Source: Acidimicrobiaceae bacterium (GTDB taxonomy: Bacteria; Actinomycetota; Acidimicrobiia; Acidimicrobiales; RAAP-2). Taken from it: 52,387 nucleotides of DNA. How positions within the stretch are numbered: position 1 is the stretch's first letter; the number at the start of each line of letters is the position of its first letter. Below the pieces are notes generated by a model. The model saw nothing but the letters and a program-made list of their open reading frames with translations. It did no database searches and was not told the origin of the DNA. A program made the position numbers and the translations under genes. The stretch is from NCBI GenBank assembly GCA_027315005.1, contig DAHUZT010000008.1:1-52387 (forward strand). The letters are read 5' to 3'. Positions 17,445 through 26,125 of the stretch are shown here, piece by piece.

Positions 17445-18587
17445 GTGACTCGGAAGACCCGAGGAAAACGTCTCGTGCCCGTGTTCGTTCTGGCCGCCGG
17501 ACTGGTAGCCGCAGCCTGCGGCAGTTCGACTGCGTCGAGTTCGACCTCGACGACGGGTAGCGGCGGCACGTCGGCGGCCACGCCGCTCTCCGTCGAGAAG
17601 CCTCCGGCCGCCACCCTCAGCGAAACGGGCAGTACTCTGCTCTACCCGCTGTGGAACATCTGGGCCCCGGCCTACCAGCAGAAGTTCCCCCAGGTCTCGA
17701 TCAACACCGCCGGAACCGGATCGGGAACCGGGATCTCGGACGCGGCCAACGGGACTGTCGACATCGGATCGTCGGACGCATACCTGTCGCACTCGCAACT
17801 GTCCTCCGACCCCACGCTGCTCAACATCCCGTTGGCCATCTCCGTTCAGGTCATTGCCTACAACCTGCCCGGCATGACCGCTCACGTGAAGCTCAACGGC
17901 ACCATCCTGTCGGAGATCTATCAGGGCAAGATCACCAACTGGAACAACCCGGCCATCACCGCAATGAACCCCGGAGTGACCATGCCCTCAATGCCCATCG
18001 TGGCCCTGCACCGGTCCGACGGGAGTGGTGACACCTTCATCTTCACCCAGTACCTCTCGAAGCAGAACCCATCCGGTTGGGGAAATTCGATCAGTTACGG
18101 TACGACGGTCCAGTGGCCGAGCGTGCCGGGGGCCCTGGCCGAGAATGGCAACGGTGGGATGGTGTCCGGGTGTAAGCACACCCCCGGCTGCATCGCCTAC
18201 GTGGGGATCAGCTACCTCTCGCAGCTGCTGGGTGACGGGCTCAACTATGGGCAGCTCCAGAACGGGAACGGTAACTTCGAGCTGCCCACCCCGACCGCGG
18301 TGGCGGCCGAGGCCAACTACTTCACGGCCAAGACACCGGCCAACGGCACCATCTCGATGGTCAATGGTCCGGTGTCGGGGGGCTACCCGATCATCAACTA
18401 CGAATACGCCATCGTGAACTCCCACCAGCAGAGCGCTTCGACGGCGACAGCCATCCGGTCCCTTCTCGAATGGGCCATCTCACCCACCTACGGCAACAGC
18501 TCGCAGTACCTGAGCCAGGTGGCCTTCCAGCCACTTCCGCCACAGGTGATCAGCCAGTCGACGAAGCAGATCGCGGCTGTCAAGTAA
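17445..18587 (+). CDS. pstS: Phosphate-binding lipoprotein PstS
   Basis: Extracellular phosphate receptor of the Pst importer. Translation from GTG 17445 (AAGGAGG at 17430-17436) gives 380 aa with a signal peptide and lipobox VAAAC (Cys25), then a Ser/Thr/Gly linker. The mature part shows GSTLLYPLWNIWAPAY (phosphate-contacting Ser/Thr), GTGSGTGISDAANGTVDIGSSDAYL, VIAYNLPG, GKITNWNNPAI and HRSDGSGDTFIFTQYL, all standard PstS phosphate-site motifs. An in-frame ATG at 17397 would place 16 hydrophilic residues before the signal and is rejected. pstC begins on the last base of its stop codon. Confidence 0.94.
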   Translation: MTRKTRGKRLVPVFVLAAGLVAAACGSSTASSSTSTTGSGGTSAATPLSVEKPPAATLSETGSTLLYPLWNIWAPAYQQKFPQVSINTAGTGSGTGISDAANGTVDIGSSDAYLSHSQLSSDPTLLNIPLAISVQVIAYNLPGMTAHVKLNGTILSEIYQGKITNWNNPAITAMNPGVTMPSMPIVALHRSDGSGDTFIFTQYLSKQNPSGWGNSISYGTTVQWPSVPGALAENGNGGMVSGCKHTPGCIAYVGISYLSQLLGDGLNYGQLQNGNGNFELPTPTAVAAEANYFTAKTPANGTISMVNGPVSGGYPIINYEYAIVNSHQQSASTATAIRSLLEWAISPTYGNSSQYLSQVAFQPLPPQVISQSTKQIAAVK

Positions 18588-19684
18588 TGACCGTCGTGGG
18601 TGGGGACGCGGGCGGCCTGTCCGCGTCCCCACCGCCCAACTCGGTCTCGAGGCTCGTCGGTTCTGGGCGCGCTGACGACGCCAGCCGGTCCCCTGGCCGG
18701 TCGGGACTGTTTCGGGGAGCCGCCCGGGTGGCCGCCACGCTTCCCCTTCTCGCCCTCGCGGGAACCATCACGATTCTGACCGTGAAGGCCCTACCGTCCA
18801 TCCGGGTGAACGGGCTGCACTTCCTGACGGGATCGGCGTGGAAGCCCGGCAGCACCTACGGGGCGACCGTCCGGACCAACGGTGTGGAGCACCCTCTGGG
18901 CGCCTCCTACGGGATCTGGCCGCTGATCGTCGGAACGCTGCAGACCTCGGCCATCGCCGTGGTGCTGGCTGTCCCGATCTCGATCGGGGCCGCCTTCGCC
19001 CTCACCGAGCGGATGCCCACCTGGCTGTCGCGGCCGCTTTCTCTGGCCGTGGAGATCCTGGCCGGTATCCCGAGCGTGATCCTCGGCCTGTGGGGAGTGC
19101 TCACCCTCGGACCATTCCTGGCCCAGCACGTTTATCCGCTTGTCGCCGATCACGTTCCCGACGTGCCCGTCCTCCGCTACTTCCGGGGTCCGACCGGTCA
19201 TGGTGAGGGTCTGGCCACCTCCGGGCTGGTCCTCACCCTGATGATCGTGCCCATCATCACTGCCACCACCCGCGACCTCTTCCGCCAGGTGCCGACCCTG
19301 CCCAAGGAAGGGGCCACCGCCCTCGGGATGACCGACGCCGAGACGGCCCGCCGGGTGACCGTGCCCTGGGTGCGGACCGGCATCGTCGGAGCCACGGTGC
19401 TCGGTCTCGGCCGTGCCCTCGGTGAGACCATCGCTGTGGCAATGATCTCGGGGGCGGCGCTCAATTCCGTCTCAGCGAACATCTACGGCACGATGGGGAC
19501 GATCGCCGCCGCCATCGTCACCCAGCTCGATTCCGCGTACACCGACGGGACCGGCTTCGCCATCTCGGCTCTCGCCGAGGCGGCGCTGGTGCTTGCGGTG
19601 ATCACCGTCGGTGTCAACCTGATCGCCCGCCTGGTCATCAGCCGATCGGGTCGGCTCACCGCTCCCGTCGGCCGGAGTGGATGA
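18587..19684 (+). CDS. pstC: Phosphate ABC transporter permease PstC
   Basis: 365-aa inner-membrane subunit. After a ~40-residue hydrophilic N-terminus there are six or so membrane segments, and the binding-protein-dependent permease signature is visible as PTLPKEGATALGMTDAETARRVTVPWVRTGIVGATVLGLGRALGETIAVAM (about residues 235-285). The start ATG overlaps the pstS stop (TAATG), and its own stop overlaps the pstA start. The gene is told apart from pstA by order and by the 'GRALGETIAV' form of the EAA region. Confidence 0.93.
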   Translation: MTVVGGDAGGLSASPPPNSVSRLVGSGRADDASRSPGRSGLFRGAARVAATLPLLALAGTITILTVKALPSIRVNGLHFLTGSAWKPGSTYGATVRTNGVEHPLGASYGIWPLIVGTLQTSAIAVVLAVPISIGAAFALTERMPTWLSRPLSLAVEILAGIPSVILGLWGVLTLGPFLAQHVYPLVADHVPDVPVLRYFRGPTGHGEGLATSGLVLTLMIVPIITATTRDLFRQVPTLPKEGATALGMTDAETARRVTVPWVRTGIVGATVLGLGRALGETIAVAMISGAALNSVSANIYGTMGTIAAAIVTQLDSAYTDGTGFAISALAEAALVLAVITVGVNLIARLVISRSGRLTAPVGRSG

Positions 19685-20561
19685 AGCCGTGGACCGCAAT
19701 CGTGGCCGCAGACTGTGGGAACTCGCATTCCGCCTGGGTGCGATTCTCGCCCTCGCCCTGGTGGTCGGTCCGGCCGCCTGGTTGCTGGTCGGTGTGGTGG
19801 CAAAGGCCGCTCCCCACTGGAGGTGGTCGGTGCTGTTCACGCCGACGACCGGGGCATCGGGGGGACTGGCCAACGCCATCACCGGCACGGTGGTGCTCAT
19901 GGCCGGTGTGTTGATCGTGGCCGGAACCCTGGGGGTTCTGGGTGGTATCTACCTGGCCGAGCTGGCACCGGCCCGCCGGGGTGGCAAGCAGGGGAGCTCG
20001 GTGCTCCGCTTGGCCACCGACGTGCTCTCGGGTGTTCCTTCGATCACCCTCGGGTTCGTTGTGTACATCGCCTTGGTGCTCGGCCTCCACTGGGGCTTCT
20101 CACTCGCCCCCGCGGTAGTCGTTCTGTCGGTGATGGTGATCCCCTACATCGCCAGATCCACCGAGTCAGCCCTGGCCCAGGTGCCGACCGGTTACCGGGA
20201 GGGAGCCGAGGCCCTCGGCATGTCGCCGGGGTACGCCCTGCGCAAGATCGTCGTTCGCACGGCGCTCCCGGGTATCGTGACCGGTCTGCTGATCGCCCTG
20301 GCCATCTCGAGCGGGGAGACCGCCCCCCTGCTCTACACGGCTGGCTTCACCAATTCCTTTCCCCAACCACACCTGATTCACACGCCGGTCGCCTACCTGA
20401 CCTACCCGGTCTGGACCTTCTACAACTATCCGTCGAACGAAGCCCACACCCTCGCCAACGACGCCGCCCTCATTCTGGTGGTGCTGGTGCTGATCCTGCT
20501 GATCGGCGCTCGGTTGATCACCAATCGGGCGGAACGCTACTCGGAAGGTACCGGCCGGTAG
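19677..20561 (+). CDS. pstA: Phosphate ABC transporter permease PstA
   Basis: Second membrane subunit of the importer, 294 aa with six predicted helices. Diagnostic stretches: LGVLGGIYLAELAP, DVLSGVPSITLGFVVY, VIPYIARSTESALAQVPTGYREGAEALGMSPGYALRKIVVRTALPGIVTGLLIALAISSGETAPLLYTAG. GTG 19677 overlaps the end of pstC by 8 bases; GTG 19689 is an alternative. It is the last gene of the operon and converges on a response regulator gene, with a hairpin between. Confidence 0.93.
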   Translation: MDEAVDRNRGRRLWELAFRLGAILALALVVGPAAWLLVGVVAKAAPHWRWSVLFTPTTGASGGLANAITGTVVLMAGVLIVAGTLGVLGGIYLAELAPARRGGKQGSSVLRLATDVLSGVPSITLGFVVYIALVLGLHWGFSLAPAVVVLSVMVIPYIARSTESALAQVPTGYREGAEALGMSPGYALRKIVVRTALPGIVTGLLIALAISSGETAPLLYTAGFTNSFPQPHLIHTPVAYLTYPVWTFYNYPSNEAHTLANDAALILVVLVLILLIGARLITNRAERYSEGTGR

Positions 20562-20575
20562 GGAGAGCTTCCGGG

Positions 20576-20603
20576 CGAGCACGGAAGGCCTTTCCTGTGC
20601 TCG
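20576..20603. terminator. Bidirectional terminator hairpin, pstA / response regulator
   Basis: Arms CGAGCACGGAA (20576-20586) and TTCCTGTGCTCG (20592-20603) pair with a single bulged base around a 5-nt loop. It lies in the 61-bp gap between two convergent genes. Confidence 0.7.
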
Positions 20604-20622
20604 GAGCGCCGCCCAGCCTTCA

Positions 20623-21399
20623 TCATCGCGGAAGATCGCCGATCACAGGTGCCGCTGGAGGAGTGCCGTCTGCGTCGATGCGGAAGCCGACACCGCGCAC
20701 GGTGATCAGGTAGCGCGGATTGGCGGGGTCCGGTTCCAGCTTCGACCGGAGGCGGTGCACATGGGTGTCGAGGGTGCGGGTGTCGGACAGATTGCGGTCG
20801 GGCCAGAGCTTGTCGATGAGCTCGTCCCTGGTGCGGACCCGGCCGGGCGGGTCGACCAGCACCGCCAGCAGGTCGAACTCGCGGCGGGAGAGCCGGACGA
20901 CGCCGCCGTCCTTCACCACCTCGCGACGCACCACGTCGATGGTCACCGACCCGAAGGCGGACACCGGCGTCTCCGGACGGTGGGCCGGCTCGGGCCCGTC
21001 ATCTCCGGGGATGACCGGGGGTGACACCCGGCGCATGATGGCCTGGATGCGGGCCACCAGCTCGCGCAGACGGAACGGTTTGGTCACGTAGCCCGCGGCA
21101 CCCAGCTCGAGGCCGAGGACCACGTCGAGCTCGCTGTCCACCGCGCTCACCATGACAATGGGCACCGGAGCCAGGCTGAGCATCCGACGGCACACCTCGA
21201 TCCCGTGCATGCCTGGAAGCAACAGGTCCAGAAGGACGATGTCGGGGGGATCGTCAGCGAACCGGCGGAGAGCCTCGGGTCCGTCCGCCGCCGACTCAAC
21301 GGCGAACCCCTCCCGCGTCAACCCCGCAGTGAGCGCCTCACGGTAAGACTCCTCATCTTCGACGATCAGCACCCGCGTGGTCCCGTCGACCGCCACCAT
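20623..21399 (-). CDS. OmpR/PhoP-family response regulator (orphan)
   Basis: Two-domain regulator of 258 aa. The receiver has the acidic pair EDE (residues 14-16), phosphoacceptor D58 in VLLDLLLPG, the Ser/Thr in MVSA and K107 in YVTKPF, so it looks fully functional. The C-terminal winged helix shows LSRREFDLLAVLVDPPGRVRTRDELIDKLW and RTLDTHVHRLRSKLEPDPANPRYLITVRGVGFRI. ATG 21399 is used; GTG 21402 directly before it has better spacing to GGAGG. No histidine kinase gene is adjacent. Convergent neighbourhood with pst suggests a PhoP/RegX3-like role acting on the PHO box at 16251, but that link is inference. Confidence 0.92.
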   Translation of the reverse strand: MVAVDGTTRVLIVEDEESYREALTAGLTREGFAVESAADGPEALRRFADDPPDIVLLDLLLPGMHGIEVCRRMLSLAPVPIVMVSAVDSELDVVLGLELGAAGYVTKPFRLRELVARIQAIMRRVSPPVIPGDDGPEPAHRPETPVSAFGSVTIDVVRREVVKDGGVVRLSRREFDLLAVLVDPPGRVRTRDELIDKLWPDRNLSDTRTLDTHVHRLRSKLEPDPANPRYLITVRGVGFRIDADGTPPAAPVIGDLPR

Positions 21400-21532
21400 C
21401 ACACCGTCACCTCCAACGTGGACGTTAAGTGGCAGAGGTGAACGTCCTGGAACGACCGGGAGAACAGAACGTGATCGTTGGGCGAACAGCTGGTGACCCC
21501 TCCCACGAGCCGGTGCCCGGTGGGAAGACCGA

Positions 21533-22183
21533 TCAGGCGATCCGGTCCGGACCGGCTGAGGACGGCCATCCGGAGGTGAGACCCCGCTCCTTTCCCAGTT
21601 GGACGGTCCCGGTCCCACGATCGGCACACCCGACCCGGCGGAGCACAGCGAGGATGCGCGCCACCACCTCCCTTCGCCGAAGCGGGGAGATCAAGTGGTC
21701 GGCCGCCCCCCTCTCGATGGTGAGGACGGGATTCAGTCCTTCGGCGGTGCCGGAGGTGACCACGATGACAGGAACCGGTGAGATGGTGACGATGCGCTCC
21801 ACCAACTGGAGCCCGTCGTCGCGCCCCCACCCCGGATCGAGGAGCACCAGATCGGGAGGAACGGAGATAAGCGAGTCGATTCCATCGCCCGACGTCGAGG
21901 CGGTGATCACGTCGAAGCCCTCGATCGACAGCATGGCCGCGAGTGACTGGCGTGAGCAGCGGTCCCCGTCGATGACCAGGATGACCGGGTGGCGGTCTAC
22001 GGAGCCACGGCCGCCGTGGATGTCGGTGATCACCTCGACCACGATCGACCGTCGGATGGAGAAGGGGCCCGGGCCGCTCCGCCCACCGGGCGTCTGCGCC
22101 GGAACGCAGCTACGGCCGGTGACCGCCTGGCGGGCGATCGGGGAGATGCTGTGAGTGGCCTGGGGAGCGAGTCCCCGTGGCAC
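21533..22183 (-). CDS. Receiver-only protein with degenerate active site
   Basis: Contains one CheY-like receiver and no output domain. The core begins at about residue 66 of the longest frame (VILVIDGDR), keeps a phosphoacceptor-position Asp (LVLLDPGW, D116) and VVTSG, but the invariant Lys of the K-P motif is replaced by Ser (HLISPL, Ser166) and the usual first acidic pair is D-G-D. Phosphorylation-dependent switching may therefore be lost or altered. The ORF start GTG 22183 is uncertain; GTG 22042 or 22033, closer to the domain, are more likely. It lies 134 bp upstream of the intact response regulator gene on the same strand, so it may be a degenerate partner from a duplication. Confidence 0.7.
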   Translation of the reverse strand: MPRGLAPQATHSISPIARQAVTGRSCVPAQTPGGRSGPGPFSIRRSIVVEVITDIHGGRGSVDRHPVILVIDGDRCSRQSLAAMLSIEGFDVITASTSGDGIDSLISVPPDLVLLDPGWGRDDGLQLVERIVTISPVPVIVVTSGTAEGLNPVLTIERGAADHLISPLRRREVVARILAVLRRVGCADRGTGTVQLGKERGLTSGWPSSAGPDRIA

Positions 22184-22410
22184 GACCAGAACCCACTGGT
22201 CCGCTGCACCCGCTCCGCCAGTGGTGGGTGTAGTCGGCTGTCGGGGTCCTCGTTGGCCACGTCAGCAACGCTAGACAGTCCGATTGAACGGGTCGCTATG
22301 ACCAGGTCACGGGGAGGTGAACGTTGCATGCCCTTCTTCGAAAATTGGATCGGAGGCGGGTGTCGTTCCGAGGTGGGACGCAAGCGATGGAGGTACGCTT
22401 CGCCATGAGG

Positions 22411-22438
22411 TGATGACGACCCAGTGATGACGACCCAG
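22411..22438. repeat. 14-bp tandem repeat just before pgi
   Basis: TGATGACGACCCAG occurs twice in tandem (22411-22424, 22425-22438), followed by a partial third copy that contains the pgi ATG. This puts three ATGs (22413, 22427, 22441) in three different frames. Confidence 0.85.
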
Positions 22439-22440
22439 CG

Positions 22441-24138
22441 ATGACAGATGAACGGACGGAACGACAGGTGAACGGAAAGAACGACACAGGCGCTTCCGGG
22501 TCGTTCGACATCACGGCGACCGGGGAGTGGGAACGGCTCGAGCGCCACTTCGGCGAGGTGAGAGATCTCCATCTGCGCCAGCTGTTCGGCGACGATCCCG
22601 AGCGCGCCTCGCGGATGACGATCAGTGCCGGCGATCTGCGATTGGACTACTCCAAGCATCGGGTCACCGCCGGCACGCTTCCCCTTCTCATCGACATCGC
22701 CCGCCGCTCAGGGGTGGAAACCCGGCGCGATCAGATGTTCTCGGGACGCCACATCAATTCGACAGAAGACCGAGCCGTACTGCACGTGGCGCTCCGGATG
22801 CCCCGCCACGAGCACCTCGAGGTCGACGGGCAGGACGTCGTCGCAGAAGTACATCGGGTCCTCGACCGCATGGGGAGGGTGGCCGATGCCGTGCGATCGG
22901 GGACCTGGACCGGTCAGACAGGGGAGCGGATCACCGCGGTGGTCAACATCGGAATCGGTGGATCGGATCTCGGACCGGACATGGCCTATGAGGCGCTGCG
23001 TGACTACGTCACGCCAGGAATTGAGTGTCGATTCGTCTCCAACGTGGACCCGGTCGACCTCTATTCGAAGACGAATGACCTCGACCCGGCACGAACCCTG
23101 TTCGTCATCAGCTCGAAGACGTTCACCACCTTGGAGACACTTACCAACGCCACCGCCGCCCGGGCCTGGTTGCTGGACGGGCTGGGGAGCGGGGACGAGG
23201 CGGTGGCCCGTCACTTCGTGGCCGTTTCGACCAACAAGGAGGCGGTGCGCGCCTTCGGCATCGACCCCGCCAACATGTTCGGCTTCTGGGACTGGGTGGG
23301 AGGTCGGTACTCCTACGACTCGGCCATCGGCTTCTCGCTGATGGTAGCCATCGGGCCTGAGGCGTTCGCCGAGATGCTCGCCGGCTTCCACACGATCGAC
23401 CGGCACTTCCAAACCGCACCACTCGGTTCCAACCTGCCCGTCGTCCAGGGCATGCTCAACGTCTGGTACAACAATTTCTTCGGTGCCGAGACTCACGCGA
23501 TCCTGCCGTACAGTCAGCGGATGGCCCGTTTCCCGGCCTACCTGCAGCAGCTCACCATGGAGTCGAACGGAAAGTCGGTGCGCCTGGACGGGTCACCGGC
23601 GTGGGGTAGGACGGGTGAGATCTTCTGGGGCGAGCCGGGGACCAATGGCCAGCACGCCTTCTACCAGCTGCTCCACCAGGGAACGACCCTGGTCCCATGC
23701 GACTTCATCGGATTCGGAAGGTCGACTCGGGAACAAGGCGACCAGCATGACCTGCTGATGGCCAGCTGTTTCGCCCAGAGCAAGGCACTGGCCTTCGGGC
23801 GAACCGCCGAGGAGGTGGCCGGCGAGGGGGTGCCACCTGCGCTCGTCCCGCACAAGGTCATGCCCGGGAACCATCCGAGCTCGACCATCCTGGCCCCCGA
23901 ACTGACCCCTTCGGTGCTCGGCCAGCTGGTCGCCCTCTATGAGCACACCGTGTTCGTGGAGGGAACGGTCTGGGACATCGATTCCTTCGACCAGTGGGGC
24001 GTCGAGCTGGGCAAGGTCATGGCCAAGGAACTCGCTCCGGCTCTCAGCGAGGTGGATGTTCCCGACCTCGGCACCGAGGATGGTTCGACGGCGGGACTCG
24101 TCCGTCACTACCGCGACCTACGCGGTCGCCCGATCTGA
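22441..24138 (+). CDS. pgi: Glucose-6-phosphate isomerase
   Basis: Interconverts glucose 6-phosphate and fructose 6-phosphate in glycolysis/gluconeogenesis; its product side also supplies substrate for Ino1. The 565-aa product carries the PGI signatures: [14 protein letters not shown] (about residues 170-183), [27 protein letters not shown], the long signature [18 protein letters not shown] then MESNGKS, and [13 protein letters not shown]. Length is the usual ~550 aa. ATG 22441 lies inside a short 14-bp repeat; GTG 22468 (VNGKND) is an alternative start, as the first nine residues are not conserved. Confidence 0.94.
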   Translation: MTDERTERQVNGKNDTGASGSFDITATGEWERLERHFGEVRDLHLRQLFGDDPERASRMTISAGDLRLDYSKHRVTAGTLPLLIDIARRSGVETRRDQMFSGRHINSTEDRAVLHVALRMPRHEHLEVDGQDVVAEVHRVLDRMGRVADAVRSGTWTGQTGERITAVVNIGIGGSDLGPDMAYEALRDYVTPGIECRFVSNVDPVDLYSKTNDLDPARTLFVISSKTFTTLETLTNATAARAWLLDGLGSGDEAVARHFVAVSTNKEAVRAFGIDPANMFGFWDWVGGRYSYDSAIGFSLMVAIGPEAFAEMLAGFHTIDRHFQTAPLGSNLPVVQGMLNVWYNNFFGAETHAILPYSQRMARFPAYLQQLTMESNGKSVRLDGSPAWGRTGEIFWGEPGTNGQHAFYQLLHQGTTLVPCDFIGFGRSTREQGDQHDLLMASCFAQSKALAFGRTAEEVAGEGVPPALVPHKVMPGNHPSSTILAPELTPSVLGQLVALYEHTVFVEGTVWDIDSFDQWGVELGKVMAKELAPALSEVDVPDLGTEDGSTAGLVRHYRDLRGRPI

Positions 24139-24223
24139 GCGGGTCCGAGCTTCGGTGCTCTCGCATCGCTGCCCGCACACCCGACCGGTCGAAGTTCATC
24201 CTGAACCACGGGCCGCGTGCCGA

Positions 24224-25171
24224 TCAGGCGGAGGCCAGCTCCTTCCACAGTGCCCGATAGCTCGGATAGGTCAAGGAATCCGTGACGTAGCCCGCCCGCA
24301 CCAGTTCGGCGTGGAAGGCCGGAAGGTTCCGGAAGGGGATTCCCATGTCGACATGGTGGGCTAGATGCCACCCGGTGTTGTAGGGCACCAACCAGAACCG
24401 GGCGGGCAGGGACTGGCGCACGTTGTGGGTGGTGACGCGACGATCGTCACCGGCCTCGAGCCCGCCGTGCTCGGCGATGGCGCGGAGACGGTTCAGCACC
24501 CGCCACTGGGTCATCCACGGCAACCACCACAAGAGCGGGTAGATCCACCATCTTCCGGTTGTCGTCCACATCAGAGCCCACAGCGCAACCTGCACGGACA
24601 GGATGGACGTAGCCACACGCCTGGCCGCCGGCTTCCCCAACGCGGTGAACAGCGGAGTGAAGTTCTTCCATCCCGAGATGCCCACCGCGTCGCGCAACAG
24701 ACGGCGGCGAAGGGTCCGCCGATCGCACCGGTAGCCTCCGTAGAAGGCCAGATCGGGTTCACGCGGGCCGAACTCCTTCTTGTGGTGGGCGAAATGACCG
24801 CGCCGGTAGATGGAGATCGGGGTCCATGCCGGGTAAGCGATGAGCCACGTTCCCACCCAGTCGTTGACCCGCTTGTCGGAGAAGAGGAGCTTGTGGGCCG
24901 ATTCGTGCATGAGGATGCCGAACCGGGCGTACAGAGGCCCCATCAAGAGAAAGGCGGCCAGATAGCCGAACGGGTCATCGAGCCTGACCACCCCACCGAT
25001 GACGACCGCGACCCACAGCCACAGTGCGGCCACGCTCAGGGCGTTGCGCCTGTCGTCGATCCGACGAAGTGAGTGGCGCAGGTCGGGGCGGGCCATCCCG
25101 TTGTCGAGGAGCCGATCGGTGGGGAGCACGTCCGGACGGGCAGAGGTGGCGGGCACCATGGTCGCGGCCAT
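24224..25171 (-). CDS. Membrane fatty acid desaturase
   Basis: Di-iron membrane desaturase/hydroxylase-like enzyme of 315 aa. The three histidine boxes are HESAH (89-93), HFAHH (126-130) and HLAHH (about 272-276). They sit among four hydrophobic segments (about 47-65, 69-87, 190-210 and adjacent). It presumably introduces a double bond into lipid acyl chains, using outside electron donors. ATG 25171 has no ribosome-binding site but lies six bases after a TAATAT -10 box, which points to a leaderless transcript; ATG 25159 is another choice. It converges on pgi and is divergent from the PaaX-like gene. Confidence 0.9.
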   Translation of the reverse strand: MAATMVPATSARPDVLPTDRLLDNGMARPDLRHSLRRIDDRRNALSVAALWLWVAVVIGGVVRLDDPFGYLAAFLLMGPLYARFGILMHESAHKLLFSDKRVNDWVGTWLIAYPAWTPISIYRRGHFAHHKKEFGPREPDLAFYGGYRCDRRTLRRRLLRDAVGISGWKNFTPLFTALGKPAARRVATSILSVQVALWALMWTTTGRWWIYPLLWWLPWMTQWRVLNRLRAIAEHGGLEAGDDRRVTTHNVRQSLPARFWLVPYNTGWHLAHHVDMGIPFRNLPAFHAELVRAGYVTDSLTYPSYRALWKELASA

Positions 25172-25177
25172 GGTGGC

Positions 25178-25207
25178 ATATTACAGAAATGGGCGCAGCT
25201 GATGCAA
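25178..25207 (-). promoter_or_regulatory. Promoter of the desaturase gene (leaderless)
   Basis: On the minus strand TTGCAT (25207-25202) and TAATAT (25183-25178) are 18 bp apart; the expected transcription start coincides with the ATG at 25171. The -35 hexamer overlaps the candidate start codon of the divergent PaaX-like gene. Confidence 0.55.
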
Positions 25208-26059
25208 GGAAGTAATGTTCCTGGTGGTGCCGTGTGGCCGTCCGACCCCCCACCGCTCACCGCCCGGTCGGTGCTGGCCAGCGCCCTGCTGGGTGAGGAC
25301 CCGCCCGAGCTGCCGGTTTCCCACCTCGTCCAGCTGGCCCGGCTGTTCGGGATCAACGACAACCGGGCCCGGGACGCTCTCAGCCGGATGGCCGTCGCCG
25401 GGGAGGTCGTCACGGACGGTTCCGGTCGGTACCGCCTCGCCGGGCACCTGGTCGACCGGATGGAGCGCCAGGCCGTCAGCCGACGGGGCGATACCGCCGA
25501 CTGGGACGGCCGGTGGAATATCGCCGTGATCACGGCTACCGGCCGGGCGGCGGAGGTTCGACAGGCCCGCCGCCGCCGGCTGGTGGCGGCCCGGTTGGCC
25601 GAGCGGCGCGAGGGTCTGTGGTTGCGTCCGGCGAACATCGAACTGCTCCCCGATCCGGCAGAAGAACCCGACCTGGACCTCTTCGTAGGGACCCCCGACG
25701 GATCCTCCCGGGCGCTCGCGGCCGAGCTGTGGGATCTCGATGGTTGGGCTCGTACGGCCGCTCAGCTCCGCGGGAGGCTGGCCGACCTGCCGCCTGCCGG
25801 GCCGGAACAGCTGGTTCCCGGGTTCGTCCTCTCGGCGGCGGTGATCCGCCACCTCCAGGTCGACCCCCTGCTCCCTCACGAGCTGCTGCCCGACGACTGG
25901 CCCGGGTCCGAGCTGCGATCGGCCTACGATCGCTGGGACCGTCGATACCGGGAGGTGCTCCGGCAGTGGGGTCGGCGTACCAGAGAGGGAACAACGTCGA
26001 ACAGCGGCGGCCCGAGGGTCGACCTCCCTGGAGACGGGCGAGCACCTGGAGACGGGTAG
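25202..26059 (+). CDS. PaaX-like transcriptional regulator
   Basis: 285-aa protein resembling the PaaX family (GntR-like winged helix plus PaaX C-terminal domains). The N-terminal part reads LTARSVLASALLGEDPPELPVSHLVQLARLFGINDNRARDALSRMAVAGEVVTDGSGRYRLAG, a typical PaaX helix-turn-helix; the middle has WDGRWNIAVI, the family W-D-G-x-W motif. Relatives repress phenylacetate-type catabolism or other degradative genes. Start is uncertain: ATG 25202 is used, but GTG 25232 is just ahead of the conserved region, and the AAGGA at 25205 fits neither well. It shares its promoter region with the desaturase and precedes an SDR gene by 66 bp. Confidence 0.75.
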   Translation: MQGSNVPGGAVWPSDPPPLTARSVLASALLGEDPPELPVSHLVQLARLFGINDNRARDALSRMAVAGEVVTDGSGRYRLAGHLVDRMERQAVSRRGDTADWDGRWNIAVITATGRAAEVRQARRRRLVAARLAERREGLWLRPANIELLPDPAEEPDLDLFVGTPDGSSRALAAELWDLDGWARTAAQLRGRLADLPPAGPEQLVPGFVLSAAVIRHLQVDPLLPHELLPDDWPGSELRSAYDRWDRRYREVLRQWGRRTREGTTSNSGGPRVDLPGDGRAPGDG

Positions 26060-26125
26060 GACCCGAGCGATCGCATCCGCGGCGGTCGAGCAATGGTGAG
26101 CAGCGCTGCCGAGGATGGAGGTGCG

